Shown: positions 1 to 7,607 of the stretch, one piece after another | How positions within the stretch are numbered: the stretch's first letter is position 1 | How the letters are laid out: every line of letters begins with the position of its first letter | Assembly (NCBI GenBank): GCA_002452695.1 | Contig: DKFA01000026.1 | Coordinates: 7,987-33,836 of the forward strand | Direction: 5' to 3' | Source of the DNA: Dehalococcoidia bacterium UBA6808 | GTDB taxonomy: Bacteria > Chloroflexota > Dehalococcoidia > GIF9 > UBA5629 | DNA length: 25,850 bases | The notes under the pieces: generated by a model | What the model saw: only the letters and a program-made list of their open reading frames with translations | What the model was told of the DNA's origin: nothing | Databases searched by the model: none | Made by a program: the position numbers and the translations under genes

Positions 1-54
1 CGGTCGATGGACAATAATATATTAAATTTTATTTAAAAGAATGTCAAATAGATA

Positions 55-558
55 TTAGAGGAGTCTCGGTCTGCAGTTGGCGCAGAAATAATTGTTCTTG
101 ACATCCGTATCAATCAGGCTGCCCGAGAAATGCATTACGCACTGCCCATTGTCGCAATGATCCATGCCCATCAGGTGGCCGACTTCGTGCACGGCCTCCT
201 TGACGGCGCGTTCCAGCAGCAATTCCTTGCTCACTCCAGGCCCTCCCAGCAAGTAAAGGGAGATAACCGCGGTCTCCATCATTGGACTGGCTTCGCCGAA
301 GACAAAGTTCTTATCCGTGGCGTAGAGGTTAACAGCGGTTATGCCCAGCAGATAGGAGCCTTTTTTTCTGAGCGGGTATAGCTCTTCGATCAGTGTATCG
401 GCCAGGCATTGATCGCGGGCGGCATCGTAGGCCTGCTCCGGAACCGCGATGCGCGGATTGATACTGACCGAGTAGCCGATGACGCTGCACAGCCCCTGCC
501 GGAGCGCTTCCAGCAAACCGGGATCGATTTGGCCGACCGGCTGCAGTACGATATCCAT
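55..558 (-). CDS. amzA: Archaemetzincin-like zinc metalloprotease
   Basis: Predicted zinc-dependent peptidase of the archaemetzincin family, 167 aa, with no signal peptide, so probably cytoplasmic. The extended zinc motif HEVGHLMGMDH lies at residues 124-134. It is followed by the second, structural zinc-site cysteines of the family: C135, C140 and, after Met142, C159 and C162 (a CANC pair). This full Cys pattern separates archaemetzincins from other metzincins. The length is slightly short of typical archaeal members but both metal sites are complete. It is the last gene of a three-gene operon, 9 nt after the NTPase gene, with no clear Shine-Dalgarno, which suggests coupling to the upstream gene. 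The physiological substrate of this family is not known to me. Archaemetzincins are common in archaea and patchy in bacteria, so horizontal origin is possible. Family call is firm; function is inferred. Confidence 0.9.
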   Translation of the reverse strand: MDIVLQPVGQIDPGLLEALRQGLCSVIGYSVSINPRIAVPEQAYDAARDQCLADTLIEELYPLRKKGSYLLGITAVNLYATDKNFVFGEASPMMETAVISLYLLGGPGVSKELLLERAVKEAVHEVGHLMGMDHCDNGQCVMHFSGSLIDTDVKNNYFCANCRPRLL

Positions 559-567
559 GGCGGACGT

Positions 568-1080
568 TTATTTAAGCCAGGCCAGTATTTGCGCCAGCAC
601 CTGTTTCTGGTTGTTCCTGGTCAACTCTGTGACCTGGATGTTACGGTTCTGCCTGATGGAATCCGCCAGGGGGTGAGGCTTGAGTGTGATCGTGCCCAAT
701 ACCTTTTTGGGGCTGGCCAGCGCGTTTGCAACAACCTGAATAAATCTGGACGAGAAAAGTTCCATTTTTCCAATCTCATCAATCACTATCAGATCGGCGT
801 TGGCGATGGCATCGGTAACGGCATCCACGCCGGTAGTATCCAGCACGCTGACATCGACGCCGTATTTGCCGACACGGAACGGACTGTCGATTGCGATATG
901 GGCAAGGACTGCTTCCTTGCCATTCAGCGTGACTATTTTGAAGCCTTCCCTGATGCCCAAGTTGCGCATTTCCAACGTGTAAAACCCGCCAGCTTTGTAC
1001 CTTGTCTGTGTTATGGCTTGCCGGATAATGCTGGTTTTACCTGTGCCGGGCATGCCGGTAAGCAGATAAGCTTGACCCAT
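568..1080 (-). CDS. THEP1-type nucleoside-triphosphatase
   Basis: A 170-aa P-loop NTPase of the THEP1 (DUF265) family. Walker A is GMPGTGKT at residues 9-16, and Walker B with the family extension, LIVIDEIGKMEL, is at 97-108. Length and motif spacing match stand-alone family members from archaea and bacteria, which hydrolyse several NTPs in vitro; the cellular role is unsettled. The start codon overlaps the stop of the upstream basic protein by one nucleotide (TAATG), and the archaemetzincin follows 9 nt downstream, so all three are probably co-translated. The soluble sequence shows no membrane segment. Another small P-loop kinase or ATPase is possible, but the DEIGKMEL signature makes THEP1 by far the best fit. 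Confidence 0.87.
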   Translation of the reverse strand: MGQAYLLTGMPGTGKTSIIRQAITQTRYKAGGFYTLEMRNLGIREGFKIVTLNGKEAVLAHIAIDSPFRVGKYGVDVSVLDTTGVDAVTDAIANADLIVIDEIGKMELFSSRFIQVVANALASPKKVLGTITLKPHPLADSIRQNRNIQVTELTRNNQKQVLAQILAWLK

Positions 1081-1514
1081 TAACTTTCAGCGCCGGATTC
1101 GGACTTCTTCTTTCGGGCCGCAGGCTTTTCGTCTTCCGGTTTATCCTTTTCAGTCTTGGCCGCGGTTGCCGTTTTCTTCTTTACGGGGGCGGCTTTCATA
1201 GCCTTGTCTTTAGCTTCGGCAAATTCAACTTTGGGCGTTGCCTTGACTTCACGTTTTGCTTTTACCTCTGCCACGGCTTCGTCTTCCTTCCTGGCAGGAG
1301 CGGTCCTTTTGATAGCTGTAGCTACAGGCTCCTTGGGCTTGAGGATATCTGCAAGCACTTTGACAGGCTTCGGCATTTCCTTTTCTTTCCTGAGCGCTGC
1401 CTTGACTATTGGGTGTACACCGCTGGAGGCCAGCAGTAAGGCCTTCCTTTTCTCTTCCGCCTTCTTCTTTTTGTGGCGATGCTTGAGCAGGGCCATTTTT
1501 TTGGTTTTATTCAT
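1080..1514 (-). CDS. Lys/Ala-rich basic protein, function unknown
   Basis: I do not recognise a defined family. The 144-aa product opens with a strongly basic stretch (residues 1-25, with HRHKKKK near residue 13), has a short more ordered part near 30-60, and continues as a Lys/Ala/Glu/Pro low-complexity tail that resembles histone H1-like or ribosome-associated bacterial tails. It is almost certainly disordered and nucleic-acid or polyanion binding is plausible, but that is inference from composition only. It is the first gene of the operon with the THEP1 NTPase and archaemetzincin, with a one-nucleotide overlap to the NTPase. A weak AGAAGAAG ribosome site precedes the ATG, and a good promoter lies about 50 nt upstream. 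The conserved context argues that it is a real gene and not a chance reading frame. Confidence 0.7.
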   Translation of the reverse strand: MNKTKKMALLKHRHKKKKAEEKRKALLLASSGVHPIVKAALRKEKEMPKPVKVLADILKPKEPVATAIKRTAPARKEDEAVAEVKAKREVKATPKVEFAEAKDKAMKAAPVKKKTATAAKTEKDKPEDEKPAARKKKSESGAES

Positions 1515-1566
1515 CTTCTTCTATTACCTGATTTATTGTTACTTTCCACTTAAATAGCTGTCTTAA

Positions 1567-1595
1567 ATTATCGCTGAAGTTGACCTATATTTCAA
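1567..1595 (-). promoter_or_regulatory. Sigma-70-like promoter of the basic protein-NTPase-amzA operon
   Basis: On the minus strand TTGAAA (1590-1595) and GATAAT (1567-1572) are separated by exactly 17 nt, each one base from consensus. Transcription would start near 1560 and give a leader of about 45 nt before the ATG at 1514. It lies between the stop of the methionine synthase gene and this operon, so it would make the three genes an independent transcription unit. Confidence 0.6.
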
Positions 1596-1606
1596 ATCGG
1601 GCAATC

Positions 1607-2635
1607 CTAACTGCCATATTTACGGCTGACCTTTTCGCTCAACTCCTTGAGAAGGCTAAGGGCGAACTCGGCTGATTCGATAGAAAGTGAGGCAAGTCCA
1701 CAAATAGGAGTGATCAGGCTGCAGCGCACCAGGTCGCGGAACGAGAATCCGGGATGTACCAGTGTATTGACAGCTTCGCAAAACCTGTCATAGAGCTGCG
1801 CCGGTGATTCTTTCATTAGGGTGTCTTCATCGTTAGGCACGATGCCCCAGGCAATGCATCCTCCCCTGTCAAGGAAGGCGTTGATCGCAGCCGGATAACA
1901 GAGAAAAGAGTCAAGGTAGTTATAGGCGTCGAAACTGATTATATCCAGTGGCAAATCCAGCAGCAGTGACCAGTCCGTGCTGCCACAGCAGTGTATGCCT
2001 TTGGTGCCACTGATGCCGTCCAGCACCTCGGTCAGCAGTGATGCTACCTGCTCACTGGCCAGCGCCACGAAGGCCGACCCCAGCGAGGTAAGGTAGGGCT
2101 CGTCGACAAAAACGATGGTATTCCTGGCGCGCCTGCGCATCTCATTTTCCTGCCAGCTCGCCTTCAATTTGAGAAACCTGGCGGCGGTTTCGGCAAGCAT
2201 CTCGTCATAGATTATGCCACGGCCTTCATGGTCAGTGACGCACAATCCCCAGCTGATAGGCCCGGTTACCTGTCCCTTCAGGTTGCCGCCCGATATGCTG
2301 CTGTGGGTGCAATAATGCAGACCGGCCGCGTATTCCTTGCCGATGCTGTAATCGCCGAAATTATCATCCAGACTGTCGGAGACGATCCGCTCGATGCTCT
2401 GGTCAAGATCGCTGCGCCGCTCGAATGATATCTTCTGGTCGTCGATCTTGATGCCCGGGAAGCCCTGGCTGAACTGGATGTACATGTTCTCGAGGTTGTT
2501 CATCCTGGTTAACTGAGGCCAGGCCGGCCAGTCCTTCAGGTACTTGGTGATAATTGCGCAGGCGGAGGCCGGGTCAGTGAAAGGTACACTGCCTATCATT
2601 GTTGGTGCGCAATTAAAGTTAAGCTCCCTTGTCAT
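1607..2635 (-). CDS. Core-type (short) methionine synthase, MetE C-terminal fold
   Basis: A 342-aa protein with the TIM-barrel fold of the MetE C-terminal half (also UROD-like), lacking the MetE N-terminal domain. Visible features: the GSVPFTD start of the barrel at 15-21, VDEPYL at 177-182, the zinc-ligand pair H215-x-C217 and the final zinc Cys C312 in ITPICGL. The ligand that is Glu in E. coli MetE aligns with Asp236 in ISFDAYNYL. Core MetE proteins make methionine from homocysteine. To my knowledge the Dehalococcoides enzyme uses methylcobalamin-type donors and not polyglutamyl methyl-THF. The gene follows mtnP by 6 nt, so the operon joins methylthioadenosine breakdown with methionine synthesis. 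A methylthiol- or methylcobalamin-dependent methyltransferase with another acceptor is the main alternative. Confidence 0.75.
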   Translation of the reverse strand: MTRELNFNCAPTMIGSVPFTDPASACAIITKYLKDWPAWPQLTRMNNLENMYIQFSQGFPGIKIDDQKISFERRSDLDQSIERIVSDSLDDNFGDYSIGKEYAAGLHYCTHSSISGGNLKGQVTGPISWGLCVTDHEGRGIIYDEMLAETAARFLKLKASWQENEMRRRARNTIVFVDEPYLTSLGSAFVALASEQVASLLTEVLDGISGTKGIHCCGSTDWSLLLDLPLDIISFDAYNYLDSFLCYPAAINAFLDRGGCIAWGIVPNDEDTLMKESPAQLYDRFCEAVNTLVHPGFSFRDLVRCSLITPICGLASLSIESAEFALSLLKELSEKVSRKYGS

Positions 2636-2641
2636 ATCACC

Positions 2642-3514
2642 TTATTCTATATATTTACCGATAATCAATTTAAGGTCTTTTTTGACCTTTTCCGGTATCA
2701 ATGCAGGGTTGGTTATTATGGCATTTTCCAGTGCGTGAGAGCAAGCGCAGTCGCGCTTGACCGGCAGGTTGATGATGGCGTGCCTCAATATCTTCTTGGC
2801 TGTTTCCAAGCTCTTATGCAGATTATCGATGACCATCTCGGCCGAGACCGTCTCGCTCAACTCATTCCAGCAGTCATAGTCGGTGACCACCGCCATCATG
2901 CCGTAGCATATCTCGGCCTCGCGGGCCAGCTTTGATTCAGGCAGGGCGGTCATCAGGATGACGTCGGCGCCCCAGGAACGGTACAGCTCCGACTCGGCCC
3001 TGGTGGAGAACTGAGGACCTTCCATCACGATCACCGTGCCGCCGTCATGCATACGCGCTCCGGCGCCCAACTTGTGCCCCGCCTCGTAAAGGGCGCTGGC
3101 AACAACCGGACAAAATGGGTTGGCAAATGGTATATGTCCCACGATGCCGTTGCCGAAAAAGGTGTTTTGCCGCAGCGTGGTGCGGTCGATGAGTTGGTCA
3201 GGTATGACAAAATCGGTGGGCCTGATCTTTTCCTTCAGGCTGCCCACCGTTGAAATTGAGATGATGTATTCTACGCCCAGCGACTTGAGCGCCCAGATAT
3301 TGGCTTTAGAGGGCAACTCGGTCGGACTGATGCGGTGCCCGACGCCGTGACGCGGCAGGAAAGCCACATGCACACCTTCGATGCGTCCCAGGATAATTGT
3401 ATCACTGGGATCGCCAAAGGGGGTCTTGATCTTAACTTCTCGTACGCTTGTCATGCCTTCCAGTTCATAGAGCCCGCTGCCCCCGATGATACCGACTCTG
3501 GCTTCCTGCTGCAT
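2642..3514 (-). CDS. mtnP: S-methyl-5'-thioadenosine phosphorylase
   Basis: A 290-aa phosphorylase that cleaves methylthioadenosine with phosphate to adenine and 5-methylthioribose-1-phosphate in the cytoplasm. It shows GGSGLYE near residue 11, the phosphate-binding RHGVGH at 55-60, MEGPQFSTRAE at 164-174 and TDYDCW at 211-216. The Asp pair D212/D214 is the signature for 6-aminopurine substrates, as in human MTAP, and argues against a guanosine/inosine phosphorylase. The gene has a strong GGAGG ribosome site inside the end of mtnA and overlaps that gene by one nucleotide (TAATG). Its product feeds directly into MtnA. Length and motifs are normal for the family. Confidence 0.93.
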   Translation of the reverse strand: MQQEARVGIIGGSGLYELEGMTSVREVKIKTPFGDPSDTIILGRIEGVHVAFLPRHGVGHRISPTELPSKANIWALKSLGVEYIISISTVGSLKEKIRPTDFVIPDQLIDRTTLRQNTFFGNGIVGHIPFANPFCPVVASALYEAGHKLGAGARMHDGGTVIVMEGPQFSTRAESELYRSWGADVILMTALPESKLAREAEICYGMMAVVTDYDCWNELSETVSAEMVIDNLHKSLETAKKILRHAIINLPVKRDCACSHALENAIITNPALIPEKVKKDLKLIIGKYIE

Positions 3515-4551
3515 TAGTTATCCTCCTCTAATATAGCTTTGATACTTCTTTTATAATCTGCACGGATTATACCCTTTTCCGTGATGATGGCGGCAATATT
3601 GGCATGCGGTGTGACGTCGAAGGCCGGGTTGGACGCCCTGGTGTGGGGTGGCGCAGTGCTAATGCCCTGCAGGTGGGTTACCTCGGAAGGCGAACGTTCC
3701 TCAATCGGTATCTGACGGCCGGACCTGATCTTGACATCTATGGTACTGGTTGGCGCAGCGATGTAGAAGGGGACGTGGTTGGCCCTGGCCAGCACGCTGA
3801 TGGAATAGGTGCCGATCTTGTTGGCCGAGTCGCCGTTAGCTGCGATGCGGTCAGCGCCCGTGATCACACAGTCGATCTTGTGTTGGTGCATGAAATAGCC
3901 TGCCATGTTATCGGTGATCAGGGTGACCGGTATTTTAAGCTTCTGCAGCTCCCATACTGTAAGCCTTGCTCCCTGCAGCAGCGGGCGCGTCTCATCGGCA
4001 TAGACCTCGATATGCTTACCCTGTTCCACGGCAGCCTTGATCACGCCCAGGGCCGTGCCGTAACTGACCCCGGTGGCCAGTTGCCCGGTATTGCAGTGCG
4101 TCAGCACTGTGAAGCCATCCTGCAGCAGTTCGGACCCCAGCCGGCTGAGGTCCGACATGGCGTTTTCCTCCAGATAGTGAATGAGCCTGGCCTGGACCAG
4201 CAACGCCTTGCGGATATCCTCGATGCGGTGTTTGCCGCGCAAGGCCTTTTTCAGGCTATCAATGGCATAGAACAGGTTCACCGCTGTGGGACGCGATGCT
4301 GCGAACTCATCCATGACCTTGTCAATCTTGCGGCGGAACAGCTTTTCGTCCTCCGTCCGGATATTCAGCGATCCTGTGACTATGCCGTAGGCGGCTGCTA
4401 TACCGATGGCAGGCGCGCCCCTGACCTTCAATTCCCTGATGGCCGTGATGATATCGCGGTAGTTTTTAAGCTCGAGGTAGATCTCATGGTGGGGCAACTG
4501 CGTCTGGTCCAATATTCTCAGCCGGTCCCCCAGCCATTCAATCGGTTGCAT
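3514..4551 (-). CDS. mtnA: Methylthioribose-1-phosphate isomerase
   Basis: Isomerises 5-methylthioribose-1-phosphate to methylthioribulose-1-phosphate, the step after MtnP. Counting from the ATG at 4551 (345 aa), RGAPAIG is at 44-50, the catalytic Cys is C153 in LTHCNTG and the catalytic Asp is D234 in ITGADRIAANGD; these separate it from eIF2B-like relatives. I chose the ATG at 4551 over the in-frame ATG at 4578 because GAGGG lies 9 nt before it and family members begin with an equivalent of MQPIEWLGDRL; the upstream ATG has no ribosome site. It is the first gene of the mtnA-mtnP-methionine synthase operon. No mtnB, mtnC or mtnD is present here. Confidence 0.92.
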   Translation of the reverse strand: MQPIEWLGDRLRILDQTQLPHHEIYLELKNYRDIITAIRELKVRGAPAIGIAAAYGIVTGSLNIRTEDEKLFRRKIDKVMDEFAASRPTAVNLFYAIDSLKKALRGKHRIEDIRKALLVQARLIHYLEENAMSDLSRLGSELLQDGFTVLTHCNTGQLATGVSYGTALGVIKAAVEQGKHIEVYADETRPLLQGARLTVWELQKLKIPVTLITDNMAGYFMHQHKIDCVITGADRIAANGDSANKIGTYSISVLARANHVPFYIAAPTSTIDVKIRSGRQIPIEERSPSEVTHLQGISTAPPHTRASNPAFDVTPHANIAAIITEKGIIRADYKRSIKAILEEDN

Positions 4552-4647
4552 GTTTATTTTCCCTCGTACCGTCGCCATTACTCGAAGACTCTGTCGAAAT
4601 TGCTCAGGAAGGCCTGCCTGTCTGCCTGTGTTATTGTAGTGAGGGTT

Positions 4648-5526
4648 TTATTTCTGCACAGCGGCTTTGGCCTTTTTACGCCTGACCAGCCAGATGATGA
4701 CCAAGATAATGATCCAGACCGGCGAAAAAACCAGCAGCCAGACCAGCAATGCCAGCAGCACCTTGCAGAAGGCGATCAGCCCGTCAACGGCCCCTTTGAA
4801 GATGCCGCCAACGTCCCACGTGCTTTCGCCGATGGGTTTAACTTTGCTCAAGCTGACCTGGATCAGTGATGTATCGGACGTGCGCTCAAGGTAAAGAATG
4901 CGGCCTTTCACTCGCTCGATGTTGCCGCGTACGTTGGACAGTTCCTTCTGTACTTCGAGCACATCTTTCACGTTTTCAGCCTTCTTGAGCAGCTCCAAGT
5001 ACTGCGCTTCGGTAGCCTGGTAGTTGCTTAGCTGCGCTTTGAGGTCCATATACTGCTCTGTGACATCCTGGCTGTTGGAGTTTTCATAAACTACCTTGAC
5101 TGCCAGAGCGCGTAGCTTCTGCAGGGCCTCATCATATTTGTCCGCCGGGACGCGGATCGAAATCTGTCCCGAGGCGCTTTTCTCATCGTCAGCGCGCTGG
5201 CTGGAGCTTACCACGTATCCGTTGAACTGGGTGGCAATGGCTGCGATATCGGCCAGGGACTTATTAATATCGTTGACCTGGATCGATATGGATCCCGTTC
5301 GTACGATCTTGCGGTCAATTGTAGTATCGCCGCTGGCCGTGGAAGTATCGTATGGTTCGCCCGCTGAGGCAGGCGCAGGCGATATGGCGCGCGGCGCCGG
5401 CATCATGGCAGATGTAGATTTTTCTACCTGGGAGGCATTCTTGCTTGCGGTTGAGGCGCAGCCAGTTGCGATAACAAATAAAATGGTTATCAGGATAAGT
5501 GTGATTGCCTTGAAACGGTTCCCCAT
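4648..5526 (-). CDS. DUF4349 lipoprotein with C-terminal membrane anchor
   Basis: A 292-aa envelope protein. The N-terminus is a lipoprotein signal with lipobox VIATGC, so the mature protein should be lipidated at that Cys. A Ser/Ala/Pro-rich linker leads to a DUF4349 domain (about residues 70-245) that includes a central coiled-coil-like segment, and a long hydrophobic helix followed by RRKKAK ends the protein. The layout predicts anchoring at both ends with the domain outside. I chose the ATG at 5526 over the one at 5538 because GGAGG lies 5 nt before it. The gene lies just downstream of the DUF5667 and sigma genes on the same strand, so an envelope-stress link is plausible. Biochemical function is unknown. 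Confidence 0.85.
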   Translation of the reverse strand: MGNRFKAITLILITILFVIATGCASTASKNASQVEKSTSAMMPAPRAISPAPASAGEPYDTSTASGDTTIDRKIVRTGSISIQVNDINKSLADIAAIATQFNGYVVSSSQRADDEKSASGQISIRVPADKYDEALQKLRALAVKVVYENSNSQDVTEQYMDLKAQLSNYQATEAQYLELLKKAENVKDVLEVQKELSNVRGNIERVKGRILYLERTSDTSLIQVSLSKVKPIGESTWDVGGIFKGAVDGLIAFCKVLLALLVWLLVFSPVWIIILVIIWLVRRKKAKAAVQK

Positions 5527-5566
5527 CTTTGCCTCCATAGTTTAAGCTTGCGCTGATATTACGTGG

Positions 5567-5582
5567 GAATACAAATGTATTC
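5567..5582. repeat. Perfect dyad upstream of the DUF4349 gene
   Basis: GAATACAAATGTATTC is a perfect inverted repeat with 7-bp arms and a 2-nt centre. It lies in the 88-nt gap between the DUF5667 stop and the DUF4349 start. It has no following T-run, so it reads more like a possible operator than a terminator. No binding protein is known to me. Confidence 0.4.
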
Positions 5583-5614
5583 TAATCCTTTTCGGAATTT
5601 CGTTAAAGGGAATC

Positions 5615-6934
5615 TTATCTTTTATTATCCGTGTTTGGTTTGATATTGGGCCTTGTCACTTCATTTTTATTGTTCAGGTTGGGCTTGATGTTAGGTATGA
5701 CGTTGGGCTTTATGGCGGGCTTATCGATGTCATCTTTGTCATCGTTTTTATCATCGTTGCTATTTTTTATATTTGGACTGGTGTTCTGCGGCTCCTTGAT
5801 AGGGGGATTGCGCACGGGATCAAACTGCAGATTCTTGTTGGTGGTAATAGTGCGGTTGATCACATTGTTCAGGCTCGGTTTAACCGATTCGGGCGCCTTG
5901 TCCAGTGCATTTTGCAGGATGGTCAGGCTTTTAGCCGTGCTGGTATTGGCAGTTGCCCTGGCCTTAGCGATTGCAGCCGCCCGTTTGGCAGCCTGTTCCG
6001 ACTGTGCGGCGGTGGCCCCTTTGGAAGTATCCTGCTGGAACGTTGCAGGCCGGGTTACGTTAGCCGTTACAGCGGGCTGGATGTTAACCTTGCTGTCTGC
6101 CATCTTGGGAGGCATGGGAGGCAGCGACGAGGGAACAGGCATCGTCGCGTTGGTCGTGGCAGGTGGCACCGGCGGAAGCTGCGGCGGGACCGGGATAACC
6201 GGTTCGACAGGTGTAACGGTAGAAGGCGTTGTTGTGGTTGCAGGAGGAGTCGTGCTTGTGGCCGATGGCGCTGCAACGGTTGCGGAAGGCGCCGTTACGG
6301 GCCCGGATGATATGGCTGCCATATTCCTGGCAATCTCGGCCGCTTCCTCCTGCTCCATTTTGGCCAGATTTGCTTCAAGCTGCTGGAGTTGGCGGTTCAT
6401 GATTTGTGCGGTGGCAACGACCTTTTCATTGTTGCCCTTGACTGCCATTACTGCTATTTCCTGTGCTCTTTTTTCAGCCATGCGTGCATATATCTCGGTT
6501 TTGTCCAGGTCGGAAGGCGCCAGCATGACCTGTGCCTGTTCGACGGCAAGCTTAACGCCGTAAAGCGGCTCGTCCGGCATGGCATCTGAGGAGGCCGCTA
6601 CCGCGCCGGTGGAGGCTATAATAAAGACCAGCAGTGCGGCCATCGATACGGCCAGATTGCGGCGCAGGCTGAACGAGATGGACCTTGGTTTGATCTCTGC
6701 TCTGGTGGGGTCAGGATAGTACATGGTGTTCTGTAGCCGGACACGTGCCCAGTATTTGAATTCAGGCCGAGGTTGTATGGGATAAGCCTTACGCTTGATA
6801 TCGTAGGCGGTGTGCAACATGGCATGGAGCTCGGACGCGTATTCTGGATAGCTGCTGAGGCAGCTTTCCAGCGGCTCGCCGGAGAGCATCCGTTCGAAAC
6901 AGTCGTTATATGCTTCTTCGATTCTAATACTCAT
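5615..6934 (-). CDS. DUF5667-type membrane protein, probable partner of the ECF sigma factor
   Basis: A 439-aa protein. Residues 1-75 form a small acidic helical N-terminus, one membrane helix is at about 93-115, and the family motif MPDEPLYGVKLAVEQAQ follows at 119-135. A helical region with many Ala/Gln/Glu (to about 205) comes next, then a Pro/Thr/Ser-rich linker (210-280), a helical stretch (300-360) and an Asn/Asp/Lys tail in which IKPN occurs three times after residue 407. The start overlaps the sigma factor stop by 11 nt, the usual arrangement for a sigma gene and its anti-sigma or envelope partner. A cytoplasmic N-terminus with an extracytoplasmic tail fits an anti-sigma-like role, but no zinc-binding anti-sigma motif is visible. 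Confidence 0.75.
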   Translation of the reverse strand: MSIRIEEAYNDCFERMLSGEPLESCLSSYPEYASELHAMLHTAYDIKRKAYPIQPRPEFKYWARVRLQNTMYYPDPTRAEIKPRSISFSLRRNLAVSMAALLVFIIASTGAVAASSDAMPDEPLYGVKLAVEQAQVMLAPSDLDKTEIYARMAEKRAQEIAVMAVKGNNEKVVATAQIMNRQLQQLEANLAKMEQEEAAEIARNMAAISSGPVTAPSATVAAPSATSTTPPATTTTPSTVTPVEPVIPVPPQLPPVPPATTNATMPVPSSLPPMPPKMADSKVNIQPAVTANVTRPATFQQDTSKGATAAQSEQAAKRAAAIAKARATANTSTAKSLTILQNALDKAPESVKPSLNNVINRTITTNKNLQFDPVRNPPIKEPQNTSPNIKNSNDDKNDDKDDIDKPAIKPNVIPNIKPNLNNKNEVTRPNIKPNTDNKR

Positions 6935-7469
6935 CGAATTTAATGTAAAGCAATTTGCGCAGTGAAGCTATTGCATTAAACTGCAGGGCCTTGACCGTGC
7001 CCTCGCTTTTACCCAATGTCAGTGCAACTTCGGAGATCGAAAGCTCCGAAATGAAGCGCAGAGTCACTACCTCGCGCTGCGCTTCGGGAAGCCTGTCCAG
7101 CGCTCTCTTAAGCTCGTAGATCTCGAAGTTCTGTTCCGTCACGCAGACAGGATCGCCTGCGCTGATGGCGTCGGCTTCATTAAGGTCGGCCCTTTTCTCT
7201 TTGGAGGCCTTCCTTACATGGTCGATGACCCTGTTATGGGCAATTTTGAACAGCCAGGCGGTGATCGGCAGGTCCCGCCATTTATAGTTTTTAAGTCCTT
7301 CGTAAGCTTTAATAAACACGTCCTGCGTTAAATCTTCCGCTTCAGACTGGCTGCGCACTTTGGTATAAATGTAACGATAGATCTTGTCAAAGTGCAAGTC
7401 GTATATGTAGGTAAATGCTTCTCTATCGCCATTTATGGCCCTCTGTACTATTTGTTCTTCTACTAACAC
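6924..7469 (-). CDS. ECF-type RNA polymerase sigma factor
   Basis: A 181-aa sigma-70 family ECF factor. Region 2 covers about residues 20-95 with EAEDLTQDVFIKAYEGL and AWLFKIAHNRVIDHVR; region 4 covers about 118-172 with LPEAQREVVTLRF and a helix-turn-helix ending in GKSEGTVKALQ. I chose the GTG at 7469: AGAGG lies 7 nt upstream, family members begin here, and a longer reading to 7682 would add about 70 residues that are atypical for the family and lie upstream of the likely promoter. Translation is probably coupled to the DUF5667 gene through an 11-nt overlap. The target regulon cannot be read from this window; self-regulation is common for such factors. Confidence 0.9.
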   Translation of the reverse strand: MLVEEQIVQRAINGDREAFTYIYDLHFDKIYRYIYTKVRSQSEAEDLTQDVFIKAYEGLKNYKWRDLPITAWLFKIAHNRVIDHVRKASKEKRADLNEADAISAGDPVCVTEQNFEIYELKRALDRLPEAQREVVTLRFISELSISEVALTLGKSEGTVKALQFNAIASLRKLLYIKFDEY

Positions 7470-7496
7470 CAGGTTACCTCTGTTTACCTGGCGTCT

Positions 7497-7525
7497 ATTA
7501 TATAGAACGTGCAAATTAATAAAAA
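7497..7525 (-). promoter_or_regulatory. Candidate promoter of the sigma factor operon
   Basis: On the minus strand a perfect TATAAT (7497-7502) sits 17 nt after a weak TTTTTA (7520-7525). Initiation near 7490 would give a leader of about 20 nt that still contains the AGAGG ribosome site of the GTG start. The -35 is poor, so another sigma factor, possibly the product itself, could contribute recognition. Confidence 0.4.
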
Positions 7526-7607
7526 GTTTACAATAGGCAATTTGAATGTAAAAGAGGTGTAAAAAGAGCGAAAACGTACTATTATTTACGGTGAAGGATA
7601 GAAGGAT

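Noticed and set aside
409..1083. Plus-strand open frame of about 224 codons opposite amzA and the NTPase gene
   Set aside because: Both minus-strand genes have strong family motifs; the antisense product has none.
3604..4869. Long plus-strand open frame of about 420 codons opposite mtnA
   Set aside because: It lies antisense to a gene with clear catalytic motifs, crosses into the DUF4349 gene and encodes no recognisable fold; it is a shadow of biased codon use.
5631..6563. Plus-strand hydrophobic open frame opposite the DUF5667 gene
   Set aside because: Its apparent membrane segments and Gly/Val richness are the reverse complement of the Pro/Thr/Ala linker of the real gene.
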